Virus record (IMG/VR): IMGVR_UViG_3300032173_001511
Coordinates: 1-35,725 of that record
DNA from: a virus
DNA: 35,725 nt
Reading direction: 5' to 3' (one strand)
Shown: one piece after another, positions 1 through 7,939 of the stretch
How the letters are laid out: the number at the start of each line of letters is the position of its first letter
Position numbering within the stretch: position 1 is the first letter of the stretch
Translations under genes and position numbers: made by a program
Notes under the pieces: generated by a model
Database searches by the model: none
Told to the model about the DNA's origin: nothing
The model's input: the letters and a program-made list of their open reading frames with translations, nothing else

Positions 1-1020
1 CTAGACCAGCGAGAGCTCGGCGACCACCCGATGGTCGGACACCCGGATCGCGGTCAGTCGCGCACCGTCGTTCGAGGCCGCGTAGAGGCACCCGTTCTCG
101 GGGTTGAATGCGAGACTGTCGGCGGTCACTGACAGCGTGACCGATGCCACCACTGTGCCTCGCCTGACGTCGTACGCAACCACCTGCTTGGTCCCGTCCA
201 CGCTCGCATAGAGAAGGCCGTTCGTTGGGCAGCAGTACAACGCCCGCACCCCCGCGCCGACATCCGCCGTGCCGACCAGAGTGCGCGAGCTGATGTCGAA
301 CCCGAACACGTTCGCGTCGGCGGCGACGAAGACGCGATCGAGGCGCCGGTCCACGGCGAGCGCGAGGGGCGTTGCGCCCACCCCCGTCGTCGCCGCGACG
401 GCGCGCGTGGCCGGGTTGACGAAAATGACGAGACCGCCGCCCAAGCCGATCACTTCGCCGGTGCTCGGGGCGAAGGCGAACGGCCCCTTCTTCCACGTCA
501 CGTAGCCCCCGCTGGGACCGACCCGCGCCCACGTCGCCACGTCCACCACCATCGTAGGGGGACCCGCGCCGTCATTATAGCGCTCGCCGTGGAGCACCTC
601 ATTGGTCGATGGCGCGAACTGGAGATAGGTCGCTGCCTCCGTGGTCGCGAATGCCGAGCCCTCGACCTGCGCGTCGATCGCGCCCGTGCGCGGGTTGATG
701 AGATAGATCGGGCACTCGTGGGCGAGCCCCACGACGGCGACCTTCCCGACGGTGGGGACGTAGCACAGGGCCCCGTTGGCGCCGATGCCGAGGGACACCG
801 AGCGCCGCACGAGCTGCTGGCGCTCGTTGAAGAACAGGAGATACTGCCCGCTGCCGTAGGAGAGCGCGGCCACGCCCTTCAGGTACGGCACGTAGGCGAG
901 GCGCTTGCCATCGCCCGGCACGTAGCCCGGGCGCGACGACGTCCGCGCCACGAGGCCCGCGCCCCGCTGGAGCAGCGGCGCGACGGGGCGCGCGGGAAGA
1001 CCGATCAGCCCGTGGTTCAC
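1..1020 (-). CDS. Predicted seven-bladed beta-propeller protein, last gene of the tail operon
   Basis: This 339-residue protein has about seven degenerate repeats of 38 to 49 residues, starting near residues 41, 84, 132, 181, 219, 260 and 302. Each has a hydrophobic strand, a Pro/Asn-Gly turn, a second strand and an 'hhhhD/N...R..V' strand, the pattern of YVTN/NHL-type beta-propellers. There is no signal peptide. The start is GTG at 1018-1020, with a GAGGG Shine-Dalgarno site 7 nt upstream, and the gap to the upstream gene is 3 nt. Its place after J, fibre genes and gpI suggests a virion tip or host-recognition role, but that is inference from position. It could instead be a cargo gene at the phage edge. 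The exact function is not recognised. Confidence 0.8.
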   Translation of the reverse strand: MNHGLIGLPARPVAPLLQRGAGLVARTSSRPGYVPGDGKRLAYVPYLKGVAALSYGSGQYLLFFNERQQLVRRSVSLGIGANGALCYVPTVGKVAVVGLAHECPIYLINPRTGAIDAQVEGSAFATTEAATYLQFAPSTNEVLHGERYNDGAGPPTMVVDVATWARVGPSGGYVTWKKGPFAFAPSTGEVIGLGGGLVIFVNPATRAVAATTGVGATPLALAVDRRLDRVFVAADANVFGFDISSRTLVGTADVGAGVRALYCCPTNGLLYASVDGTKQVVAYDVRRGTVVASVTLSVTADSLAFNPENGCLYAASNDGARLTAIRVSDHRVVAELSLV

Positions 1021-1023
1021 CGA

Positions 1024-1428
1024 TCAGCCCTCGATCGGCGTGCCGTACCCGCCGCCATGCACGAACACGTTGAAGTTCTCGCCGCGCTCCGTCGAGGCGT
1101 GGAGGGCGTAGGTCTCGTCCGGCAGGTTGAAGCCGTCCGGGAACACGAAGTCGATCGGCTCCACCGGCACGGTGGCGCCCACGGCGTTGGCCTCGACGAC
1201 CTTCTCGTCGTAGAGCCGCGCAACGCCCGCGCCCACCTTCACATAGATGCGGATCATCCCCTGCGTCACCGTGCCCTCGGGGGTGACACGGATCCCGCTG
1301 ATGCGCTTCCCGCCTGCCACGCCCGTCGAGATCGCGACGGTCGTCCCGCTTCCGTTGCGGTTCGCGTTGGCCACGCTGATCTGGGTCACGTCGAGCAACG
1401 CGTCCTTCACAAAGTTCGGATGCCGCAT
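1024..1428 (-). CDS. Small uncharacterised tail-operon protein (134 aa)
   Basis: The family is not recognised. The 134-residue protein begins MRHPNFVKDALLD and is rich in short beta-prone Val/Ile/Thr stretches with Gly/Pro turns, as in small virion proteins. There is no membrane segment or signal peptide. A GGAG site lies 5 nt before the ATG at 1426-1428. It lies between a 65-residue fibre-type protein and the beta-propeller gene in one transcription unit, so a minor tail or fibre-associated component is the likeliest role. That assignment is positional only. Confidence 0.7.
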   Translation of the reverse strand: MRHPNFVKDALLDVTQISVANANRNGSGTTVAISTGVAGGKRISGIRVTPEGTVTQGMIRIYVKVGAGVARLYDEKVVEANAVGATVPVEPIDFVFPDGFNLPDETYALHASTERGENFNVFVHGGGYGTPIEG

Positions 1429-1439
1429 GGTGTCTCCGC

Positions 1440-1637
1440 CTAGATGATCGTGCCGAGCATCGCGAGCGTCGCGAGGCTATGCGCTGGTTCTGCGAGATCG
1501 CGCAGGTACTGGGTCCGCGCGGCGAGTTGTGTTGCCTGTTCGTTCATGGTCCCGTCCGGGCCGCCGGTCGCCGGCGTGCTGGTCTGCAGCTCGGTGACGG
1601 TGTCGGGCCATTCGCGGGTTTCGGTGATGGCGGACAT
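1440..1637 (-). CDS. Small tail-fibre-type protein (65 aa)
   Basis: This 65-residue protein contains the segment MNEQATQLAARTQYLRD (residues 31-47). It resembles the 'Q...LA.RT.YL' motif commonly found near the N-terminus of phage tail fibre proteins and in short fibre-associated proteins. A GAGGAG Shine-Dalgarno site lies directly upstream of the ATG at 1635-1637. It follows the gpI-type gene by 7 nt. It may be a trimerising linker or a remnant of a longer fibre; nothing in the sequence decides between these. Confidence 0.65.
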   Translation of the reverse strand: MSAITETREWPDTVTELQTSTPATGGPDGTMNEQATQLAARTQYLRDLAEPAHSLATLAMLGTII

Positions 1638-1644
1638 AGCTCCT

Positions 1645-2604
1645 CTACAGGGCGTGAATGGTCCAGGACACGTCGAACGCGATCGGCCACGCCTTGGCGA
1701 TCGCGCCCGACCGCACCGCGCGGGCGAGCAACGCGCCCGCGCTGTTGAGCAGGCCGAACTCGCGCACCGCGAGTCCCTCCGCGTCGTAGGCGTCCATCGC
1801 CGCGGTGAAGCGCACCTGTGCGGCGACGGGGAAGTCGTGGTCGATGATGAGCTTCCGCACTTCGCCGGTGATCACTGTATCGCCGATCGACGGCGCCGTG
1901 CCGTTGGTGCCGACCGCGAAGTAGACGGCGGCCGCCGCGAGTGCGGCCGCATTCATCGTCGCACCGAGCGTTGTTCGCACGGTGCCACTCGGCACCAGCG
2001 CGATACGCACGGCCCGCAGGGCGCTGCGCCCGTTCTGCCGCGCCGCGATCGCCGCGCGCACCGTCGCGAGGTCGGCTGCGGTGAAGGCGTCGGCCGACGC
2101 GTGCTCGCCGAGCTCTACCGAGAACTGATAGGGGAGCTGCCCGCCGTCCAGACGGTACTCCCCGTTGAGCGTCCACGAGCCGTCGAGCAGAAGCGGCGCG
2201 ACCGCATCGTCCACGACCGCCGCGTCATACCCGAGCGCGACAAGCGCCCGGCGCACACCGCCGGGCGTGCCGGTGGTGCGGTGCAACAGCTGCGCGTCCG
2301 CGAGCAACGCGCGGCGCGCACCGTCGTCGGTCGCCGCCCCCCACCCGCGCGCGCCCAGCAGATCCATCTGCCACGCGAGCGCGACCAACGTGTCGGTCGG
2401 CGCGCTCGCGAGGCGTGCGACGAGCAACGGCCCGAGATCGAGCGAACCGGCCCACTCCGCGAGCCGCATCAGCACGCGCGAGCGCGCGTCATCGATACCG
2501 GTAGGCAGTCGCAACCCGAGTGCGCCGGCCGCGACGGCCGTGTCGAGATCGTCGAGCGTCACGGACCCGATCGGGCCGGCAGCGAAAGGCATCGCGCCGA
2601 GCAC
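1645..2604 (-). CDS. I: Baseplate/tail protein I (P2 gpI family) with C-terminal collar-fibre-like domain
   Basis: Residues ~40-200 match the gpI family. They contain 'LVALAWQMDLLG', then an Arg-rich 'LLADAQLLHRTTGTPGGVRRAL' helix pair (classically HRxKGTPaAV), and a later 'TVRAAIAARQNGRSALR' segment. In P2, gpI is a baseplate wedge component next to J. Residues ~210-319 are an extra domain ('AVYFAVGTNG', 'VREFGLLNSAGALLA') resembling the N-terminal collar domain of tail fibres (DUF3751-like). The protein is thus about 140 residues longer than P2 gpI. It may start at GTG 2602-2604, 2 nt after the upstream stop, or at ATG 2590-2592. It is unusual in lying downstream of the fibre genes rather than next to J. 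Confidence 0.8.
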   Translation of the reverse strand: MLGAMPFAAGPIGSVTLDDLDTAVAAGALGLRLPTGIDDARSRVLMRLAEWAGSLDLGPLLVARLASAPTDTLVALAWQMDLLGARGWGAATDDGARRALLADAQLLHRTTGTPGGVRRALVALGYDAAVVDDAVAPLLLDGSWTLNGEYRLDGGQLPYQFSVELGEHASADAFTAADLATVRAAIAARQNGRSALRAVRIALVPSGTVRTTLGATMNAAALAAAAVYFAVGTNGTAPSIGDTVITGEVRKLIIDHDFPVAAQVRFTAAMDAYDAEGLAVREFGLLNSAGALLARAVRSGAIAKAWPIAFDVSWTIHAL

Positions 2605-2606
2605 GG

Positions 2607-2888
2607 CTACTCTGCTGCGCTCGGTGCGAGGGGCGCGTCGGCGTTTGCCGCGTCCACTTCGACCTGAGGCGTGGGAGGCAGATCGATCTCGACTCCCAGA
2701 TGGTCCGCCACGGCCGCCACCAGATCGGCGTCACTCCACGATGCAGCACCGGCGAGGAGTGCGCTCTGGCTGATCTGAATCGTCCGCTCGACGATCGTCG
2801 TTGCGCCGGCGATCTCAACCGGCGTCGAGATGCCGACGTCCATGAGGTCGCTGTTCGGGCGGACGGTGTACTGCTTGAGCGTGAGCAT
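2607..2888 (-). CDS. Small hypothetical tail-operon protein (93 aa)
   Basis: The family is not recognised. The 93-residue protein has a beta-prone N-terminal half ('YTVRPNSDLMDVGIS') and an acidic, Ala/Pro-rich C-terminus with a short amphipathic helix ('DADLVAAVADHLGV'). Its ATG overlaps the stop of the 34-codon gene upstream in a TAATG arrangement, so it is probably translated by coupling. It sits within the fibre cluster between the Fn3/Gly-rich adhesin and the gpI-like gene. It could be a fibre chaperone or a minor tail protein; the sequence alone does not say. Confidence 0.6.
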   Translation of the reverse strand: MLTLKQYTVRPNSDLMDVGISTPVEIAGATTIVERTIQISQSALLAGAASWSDADLVAAVADHLGVEIDLPPTPQVEVDAANADAPLAPSAAE

Positions 2889-2992
2889 TAGTTCAGGCCG
2901 TTGAGTGTCTTGAGCGATGCGAGGGCCACGCAGTTTCTGGTTTTCACGCTGGCGCGGGCGAGAATGTTCGGTACCAGCTCAATCGTGAACAT
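2888..2992 (-). CDS. Very short ORF (34 aa) between adhesin and 93-aa gene
   Basis: Reading leftward, a GGAG site overlaps the TAG stop of the adhesin gene and is followed about 10 nt later by ATG at 2990-2992. The 34-codon frame starts MFTIELVPNILARAS and ends in TAA overlapping the next gene's ATG (TAATG). It fills exactly the only gap in this part of the operon, with a start signal at one end and coupling at the other, which supports translation. It has no membrane segment. No function is recognised; it might simply be a leader that couples translation of the next gene. Confidence 0.5.
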   Translation of the reverse strand: MFTIELVPNILARASVKTRNCVALASLKTLNGLN

Positions 2993-3004
2993 CGACGTGT
3001 TCTC

Positions 3005-4051
3005 CTATGGATTTTCGATGATGGCCAGGATGCCGCCGAAGACAGACGAATCCTGTCCATAAGGGTAGAGTCGCGAATACCCCCCACTGCCGGTGTCGTC
3101 GCTAGCACCACCGCCGTAGGACGCACCGTTCGCTGTATTAGGCGTTCTGCCTGAGTTTGCAGATAGACCAGCGCTCGTATTGCCGGCGGACGTCGCGTTG
3201 CCGCCTGCTGCCCCGATGCCGCTATTACCGTCTTCACCACGGTAGCATGTAATCGCCGGGGTTGGCGTCGCATCGCCGGAGGTCTGGGTGAACGTCGTGT
3301 CCGCGCCGAGGTCGCCGATGCTGTAGGCGAACTGCGCCCCCTCGCTCGTCGCGATGTCCAACGCCTTCACCGCACCACTCCCACCACCTCGCGCACCGCC
3401 CACCGTGGCGCCTGGAGCAGCACAGATGAACACGCGAATGGCCGTCACGCCAGCCGGCACCGTGTACGTCCCCGAGGCTGGACCCGTCACCCGCAACTGG
3501 CAGTAGGCTGACGAGAGCGTGTCACCAGCCGGGCATTGGTTATATGTCGCGTTATTTCCGTCAGCATAGGTCGAGATCTTGTCGTACCCGGTGCCGCTCC
3601 ATGCGAAACCGCTCACGGTGTCGTCGTTCGTGCCCCGCGCGTGCGAGATCAGGTAGCCGTTGTAGCGGAACGTGGTCGCGGCCGCGAAGGTCGCCCCGCT
3701 GCTCTCGCTGCCACCCTTGTAGTGCTTGACGGTCAGCGTGTAGCTGGTATTGGCGTTGAGTCCCGTGACCGAGTAGGTCGTCGCCCCGGCGCTCGCCGTC
3801 GCCAGCAAGGATCCACCATTGTAGATGCGCGTCTGCGCGGTGGCATCCCCGTTGGTCCACGTCAGGTTGATGCGGCCGTCGGCGGCGTTCGCGACCGTTC
3901 CCACTGGCGTGGCGCTCACGGCCGTCGGTGCTCCGCTCGGGCCATGCGGCACATCCAGACCATCGACCGCCCTCACCGCAGCAATCGCGCCGCCTCTCAG
4001 CGTCTTGATATTGGCGGCCAGCGTGCCGTTCCGCGCCTTGAGACTGGACAT
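3005..4051 (-). CDS. Fn3-containing glycine-rich tail adhesin (348 aa)
   Basis: The start is ATG 4049-4051, 2 nt after the upstream fibre stop. Residues ~38-127 form a fibronectin type III domain ('PTAVSATPV', 'INLTWTNGD', 'YSVTGLNANTSYTLTVKHY'). A middle segment follows. From ~205 onward there is a Gly/Ser/Asn-rich region ('GGARGGGSGAVKALD', 'GGGASDDTGSGG') ending in FGGILAIIENP. This resembles the glycine-rich receptor-binding or fibre-tip regions of many tailed phages. The protein probably sits at the fibre tip and contacts the host surface. An alternative is a fibre-tip attachment protein rather than the adhesin itself. Confidence 0.75.
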   Translation of the reverse strand: MSSLKARNGTLAANIKTLRGGAIAAVRAVDGLDVPHGPSGAPTAVSATPVGTVANAADGRINLTWTNGDATAQTRIYNGGSLLATASAGATTYSVTGLNANTSYTLTVKHYKGGSESSGATFAAATTFRYNGYLISHARGTNDDTVSGFAWSGTGYDKISTYADGNNATYNQCPAGDTLSSAYCQLRVTGPASGTYTVPAGVTAIRVFICAAPGATVGGARGGGSGAVKALDIATSEGAQFAYSIGDLGADTTFTQTSGDATPTPAITCYRGEDGNSGIGAAGGNATSAGNTSAGLSANSGRTPNTANGASYGGGASDDTGSGGYSRLYPYGQDSSVFGGILAIIENP

Positions 4052-4053
4052 TA

Positions 4054-5580
4054 TTACACGACCGTGTGCATGTCCAACGACGGACGGAACTGCACCGTGT
4101 CGGCATTTGGGGAGCACACCCCGAGCACTTGAACCACATCGTCGGTGGCGCCCGGTCGCGTCTGCGTCATCACGCCCGCCGTGGTCGAGAGGTAGAGCAG
4201 GCTGCTCACCGTCCAGTTCCACGCATCGTTGCGTGCCTGCCCGATGAGCAGCCACGTACCACTCGCGTCCGCGCCGATCGAACCGGTAGCCATCAGCACG
4301 ACGGGGAAGGTCCCCGTGCCGTTCGCCTTGCCTTTCCAGACTTTACCATCACTCTTCAGGTAGCCGACTTCGCCGAACGAGAACGCTTCGCCAGCGGTGG
4401 CGGTGCGCTTCAAGCCTGATGCCGAGGTGTCGCTCGCCTGCGTGTTGGCGATGAGCGCGTCAGGAATCGCGGTGAGCGCGGAACCATCAACCGCCGGGAG
4501 CTTCGCTGCGCCATCCAACTGCACCAGCTCCGAGGCCGCGTTGAACGTGTTCCCCTGAACGGTGACGTTCCCAGAGAGACGCGCATCGGGCAGCATGCCG
4601 GACGAGAGCGTCGAGGCATCAGTGGCCGCTGGACCGATGGGGCCGACCATCGAGGTCGGCGCTCCCCACGCGCCTGCCGTTTTCGGACCGTAGATCGTGG
4701 CGGCGCTGACGTTGATGTACCAGTCGCCATCAACACCGAGTGCGCCGGACGGCGCCCCCGCGCCGCTACGCACCGTCTTGCCATCTGCGCCGGCTGCGCC
4801 GACCAACGAAACCGGCGCTCCCCACGCGCCTGCCATTTTCGGGCCGTAGATCGTGCCCGCGCTGACGTTGATGTACCAGTCGCCATCAACGCCGAGTGCC
4901 TCGGACGGCGCACCCGCGCCGCTACGCACCGTCTTGCCATCTGCGCCGGCAGCGCCGACCAACGAAACCGGCGCGCCCCACGCGCCCGCCGCCTTCGGAC
5001 CGTAGATCGTGTTCGCGTCGGTGTTGATGTAGAAGTCGCCGTCGACGCCGAGTTCACCCGCGGGCGCACCCGATCCGCTGCGGACCGTCCTTCCCGCAGC
5101 CCCGGTCGCGCCTGCGGCCGCAACGAGCGACCAGTACGCCGGGTGCGTGTCGGGCTGCTGGTTCGTGCCCGCCTGAATGCAGTAGTAGGACGCGCCGTTG
5201 TAGCTGACCGCATCATTGAGGACGTAGGCGGTGGCATCAGAGTAGTCGCCCCGCCACGCCATCACCCCACCGAGGTCGTCGAGCGAGAGCACGACCATCA
5301 CGCGCTTCGTGCCCGGGCCGAACGCGACGCGTGCGCCGCCGTTCGAGCTGCGAGACACCGTGCCGCGCGTGAGGATCCCTGCGTCATCGACGGTGGCCTC
5401 GCAGACCTCGAAGTCCGCGCTGCCCGGTTGGTCGATGCAGACCCGGCACGTGACACCGATGCCGATGTTCGGCGCGTCCGCGATCGTGACGTACCCGGGC
5501 ACCGCACCCTGCAGCGCGAGCAACCCCGCACCCTCGGTCTCGGTCGTTTGCATCACGCGATCGTCGTAGTGCAGGCGCAT
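4054..5580 (-). CDS. Tail fibre protein with three 52-residue repeats (508 aa)
   Basis: The start ATG at 5578-5580 is preceded by an AAGGAG site at 7 nt; the longer open frame upstream is not used. The N-terminal ~130 residues are a virion-attachment-type region. A 'WRGDYSDATAYVLNDAVSYNGASYYC' carbohydrate-binding-like module then leads into three tandem 52-residue repeats with core 'GADGKTVRSGAGAP', 'LGVDGDWYINV' and 'TIYGPK.AGAWGAP'. These are collagen-like and turn-rich units common in phage fibre shafts. The C-terminal part (GKANGTGTFPVVLM...) is a beta-rich knob-type region. It directly follows J by 11 nt. Confidence 0.82.
   Translation of the reverse strand: MRLHYDDRVMQTTETEGAGLLALQGAVPGYVTIADAPNIGIGVTCRVCIDQPGSADFEVCEATVDDAGILTRGTVSRSSNGGARVAFGPGTKRVMVVLSLDDLGGVMAWRGDYSDATAYVLNDAVSYNGASYYCIQAGTNQQPDTHPAYWSLVAAAGATGAAGRTVRSGSGAPAGELGVDGDFYINTDANTIYGPKAAGAWGAPVSLVGAAGADGKTVRSGAGAPSEALGVDGDWYINVSAGTIYGPKMAGAWGAPVSLVGAAGADGKTVRSGAGAPSGALGVDGDWYINVSAATIYGPKTAGAWGAPTSMVGPIGPAATDASTLSSGMLPDARLSGNVTVQGNTFNAASELVQLDGAAKLPAVDGSALTAIPDALIANTQASDTSASGLKRTATAGEAFSFGEVGYLKSDGKVWKGKANGTGTFPVVLMATGSIGADASGTWLLIGQARNDAWNWTVSSLLYLSTTAGVMTQTRPGATDDVVQVLGVCSPNADTVQFRPSLDMHTVV
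4645..5112 (-). repeat. Three tandem 156-bp in-frame repeats in the tail fibre gene
   Basis: Units at 4957-5112, 4801-4956 and 4645-4800 (in reading order) each encode 52 residues. The phase is set by the recurring GTTGATGTA core at 4711, 4867 and 5023, exactly 156 bp apart. The two left units are closest to each other; the 5112-side unit has diverged more. The repeats lengthen the fibre shaft and offer a substrate for recombinational length change. Confidence 0.92.
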
Positions 5581-5591
5581 CGGGTGACTCC

Positions 5592-6707
5592 TTACGCGTC
5601 CACCGGCGCGCCCTGCACGAGCGTGATGCCCGTGCAGTGCGCCCAATGGTCGGCGGTGACATCGATCGCCGCGAGCGGCGACACGAGGGTGATGCCGTAG
5701 ACACCGGGCAGCATGAGGCGAGCGATGATCTGCTCGAGCACGATGTCGCGCCCGAGCGCACCGCGCCGGTCGGCGGCGAAGGCGTCGGCGGCCGCCGCAA
5801 GCGCGGCCATCACGCTCGCCGCGTCGGCGCTGCGGTAGAGGCGCACGGTCGCGGCGATCGCGTAGTCGGTCGCACTGGCCGCGACGACCGAGACCTGATC
5901 GGTGAGCGGCCGCACGTCCTCATGCGAGAGCGCATCGCTGACAGCAGCCAGCACGTCGCCCGAGGGCGTGCCCGTGTTCGCGAGGAGCGAGACGCGCACT
6001 TGCCCGGGCGCAGGGCTCGTGATCGCGGCGTCGACGACCGCCGCGTGCGCCGAGAGCGCGAGGAACTTATAGGCGTTCACGGAACCGGCGACGCTGAAAC
6101 GCGCCCAGGCGAGCGGGATCCGCACGCGCAACGCATCGTCGGTCTCTTGATCCGCGCCGTCGGTGCTCTCGTCGATGTTCACGATCGAGGGGATACCCGT
6201 GACCGTGTCGAGCACGTCGTTGATCTGGCCGATGGCATAGCCAGACCCGGCGACGCCGGCGACCTGATCGATCGCCTCGACGTCGGCCGTGAGCCCGCCC
6301 GCGGCGATCGTGCAATCTTCGACGGTCTCGAAGATGCGGGCGCGATCGGTCGACCGCACGCGCGTGCCCGCCGGGACGACGGCCGGCGCGCCGGAGACCT
6401 CTTCGAGCGTGGCGCGCAGCGTCACGCGCGCGGCCGTCGCCGCGAGGCGCTCGACGCCGACCAGCGCGCCCAAGTGGTCGAGCATCGGGTAGCGTGCGAA
6501 TGCGACAAGCGACTGCTCGCCGGTCTCCTGGATGGCCTGCCGCAGCAGGCAGCCGTCGTAGGCGATGAGGTCGATCAGCAGCCGCTCGACCTGCGCCGGC
6601 TGCAGCGTGCGACCGCTGTCGGCCTCGTAGCGCGCGATGAGCCGCGCCGTGAGGATCGCGACGTCAAGCTCGACGAACGTGGGCACGGGAAGCGCGGCCG
6701 CGGTCAT
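5592..6707 (-). CDS. J: Baseplate assembly protein J (P2 gpJ / Mu gp47 family)
   Basis: The start is ATG 6705-6707 in an ATGA overlap with the W gene. The 371-residue protein has the J-family layout. An N-terminal helical part includes 'LLIDLIAYDGCLLRQAIQETGEQSLVAFA' and 'LDHLGALVGVERLA'. It is followed by 'VPAGTRVRSTD', 'GIPSIVNIDESTDGADQETDDALRVRI' and a C-terminal part ending near 'GITLV'. In P2 and Mu it forms the baseplate periphery (T4 gp6-like ring) connecting the hub to the fibres. Its length is slightly above that of P2 J. The gene order W-J is conserved with P2, but I does not follow directly. Confidence 0.93.
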   Translation of the reverse strand: MTAAALPVPTFVELDVAILTARLIARYEADSGRTLQPAQVERLLIDLIAYDGCLLRQAIQETGEQSLVAFARYPMLDHLGALVGVERLAATAARVTLRATLEEVSGAPAVVPAGTRVRSTDRARIFETVEDCTIAAGGLTADVEAIDQVAGVAGSGYAIGQINDVLDTVTGIPSIVNIDESTDGADQETDDALRVRIPLAWARFSVAGSVNAYKFLALSAHAAVVDAAITSPAPGQVRVSLLANTGTPSGDVLAAVSDALSHEDVRPLTDQVSVVAASATDYAIAATVRLYRSADAASVMAALAAAADAFAADRRGALGRDIVLEQIIARLMLPGVYGITLVSPLAAIDVTADHWAHCTGITLVQGAPVDA

Positions 6708-7093
6708 GCCGCCCCCGCGAGGCTGACGGTCGTGTTGATCTCGCCGCCGCCCACCAACGGAGCCCACCGCAAGCGAATCTCGACGCGGCCGGGGTAGACC
6801 GCGTCGACGTCGACGGTGCACGAGAGTACCTTCGCGCGCGGCTCGCAGCGTGCGGCCGCATCCAGCATGTCGGCGACGAGCTGCGAGCGGATCGCGTTGA
6901 TCGGGTGATCGAGCCGCAGGTACGCGTCGCACCCAAAGTCCGGGCGATGCGGGACGGAACCCTTCGGCGTCAGGATCGCGATGCGCAGGCACTGCGCGAT
7001 GTCGTCGAGGCCCTCGACGAGCGCGCCGTAGCCACCGACGAGCGGGGACCAGTCGGCGGCGGTGACGTCGTGAATGGACAGGGGCGCGGTCAT
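6704..7093 (-). CDS. W: Baseplate wedge protein W (GPW/gp25 family)
   Basis: The 129-residue protein carries the family signature 'LTPKGSVPHRPDFGCDAYLRLDHPIN', equivalent to 'T.kGe.p..pdfG....lD.P' of T4 gp25 and P2 W. It also has a C-terminal strand 'VEIRLRW'. In contractile tails this protein helps initiate sheath polymerisation at the baseplate. ATG is at 7091-7093 and the stop overlaps J by ATGA. No strong Shine-Dalgarno site is visible. The 67 bp to the PAAR gene appears empty. Confidence 0.9.
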   Translation of the reverse strand: MTAPLSIHDVTAADWSPLVGGYGALVEGLDDIAQCLRIAILTPKGSVPHRPDFGCDAYLRLDHPINAIRSQLVADMLDAAARCEPRAKVLSCTVDVDAVYPGRVEIRLRWAPLVGGGEINTTVSLAGAA

Positions 7094-7160
7094 GGGTGCA
7101 CGCTACCCGCGCGCGCGCAAGACCCGTAGCCTGAACCCGTGCAGGGTGGCGAGTTGCGCA

Positions 7161-7451
7161 TCAGCCGCACCGCACGTTCGGGGAACCCTGCGCAATCGAC
7201 GACCCGCAACTCACCGCATCCCCCACGCGCGCGACCGCGCGCCCATTGCAGAAGACGGTCGCGCTGCCGCCCGAGACCACACCGCCGTGCACGGTCCGGC
7301 CATCCGTGTGCACCGCGAACGCGTCGTCCTGGCGCAGCAGCGCGCGTCCGTTCACGTAGACGTTCGGGCTCGCGCCGATGCTCGGCCGCGACGGGAAGGC
7401 CTCGTGCCCACTGCACAGATCGCCGAGACGCGCGACGGCGGCACTCATCAT
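7161..7451 (-). CDS. PAAR-domain tail spike tip protein (96 aa)
   Basis: The protein is a short two-half PAAR fold: 'AAVARLGDLCSGHEAFPSRP', 'PNVYVNGRALLRQDDAFAVH', then 'SATVFCNGRAVARVGDAVSCG' and 'GSPNVRCG'. His and Cys residues are placed for metal binding at the apex. PAAR proteins sharpen the tip of the V/VgrG spike in contractile injection systems. The gene overlaps V by ATGA (start 7451). Classical P2 fuses the spike apex into V, so a separate PAAR here is a variation seen in other P2-like and Mu-like tails. Confidence 0.9.
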   Translation of the reverse strand: MMSAAVARLGDLCSGHEAFPSRPSIGASPNVYVNGRALLRQDDAFAVHTDGRTVHGGVVSGGSATVFCNGRAVARVGDAVSCGSSIAQGSPNVRCG

Positions 7452-7939
7452 GGATTCCAGTGCACGGGATTGCCGCGCACAGTGAGGGCGCCCGTCGCCT
7501 GGAGGTCCATCGCGCCCCCCGCCACCAGGTGCAGTGCACCCGCCGCCTCGAGGCGCACGTCCCCGGCCGAACTCACGCGGATCTCCGCACTCGCGCCACC
7601 GCTCACCTGAATCTCGAGACGATGCGCCGCGCGGTTGTATTGCACCGTGGTGCCGTCCGAGAACTTCACCATACGGACATCGGCGTCATCGGTGGGCGGT
7701 TGGTCGACGTCGGAGTAGATCGCCCCGAGCACGACACCGCGCACACCCTCCGCGTCGACGAGACAGTAGACCTGCTCCCCGCGTTCGGGGAGCCAGTAGT
7801 ACTGGTCGCCCAGGGTGCGTTGCTGCAGCACGGGCATCCAGAACGACACCAGATTGTCTCGGGCGGGGAAGCGCACGCGCACCTGCGCACGCGCGGAGTC
7901 CACCGTCTCGACGAGTCCGCTCTCAAAGCTGCCCAGCAC
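7448..7939 (-). CDS. V: Baseplate spike protein V (P2 gpV / Mu gp45 family)
   Basis: The 163-residue protein has an N-terminal OB-fold segment ('GLVETVDSARAQVRVRFPARDNLVSFWMPV', 'YWLPERGEQVYCLVD', 'GVVLGAIYS'). A repetitive beta-helix-like C-terminus follows ('LEIQVSGGASAEIRVSSAGDVRLEAAG', 'MDLQATGALTVRG'). This is the layout of membrane-piercing spikes of the gpV/gp5C family. The start is GTG 7937-7939 with an AGAGGTG Shine-Dalgarno site, so the start lies 17 nt inside the D gene. It ends next to the PAAR cap gene, its likely partner. Confidence 0.9.
   Translation of the reverse strand: MLGSFESGLVETVDSARAQVRVRFPARDNLVSFWMPVLQQRTLGDQYYWLPERGEQVYCLVDAEGVRGVVLGAIYSDVDQPPTDDADVRMVKFSDGTTVQYNRAAHRLEIQVSGGASAEIRVSSAGDVRLEAAGALHLVAGGAMDLQATGALTVRGNPVHWNP

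Noticed and set aside
4645-5112. Tandem repeats as a CRISPR array
   Set aside because: The units are 156 bp, contiguous and encode in-frame fibre repeats; there are no spacers of uniform length.
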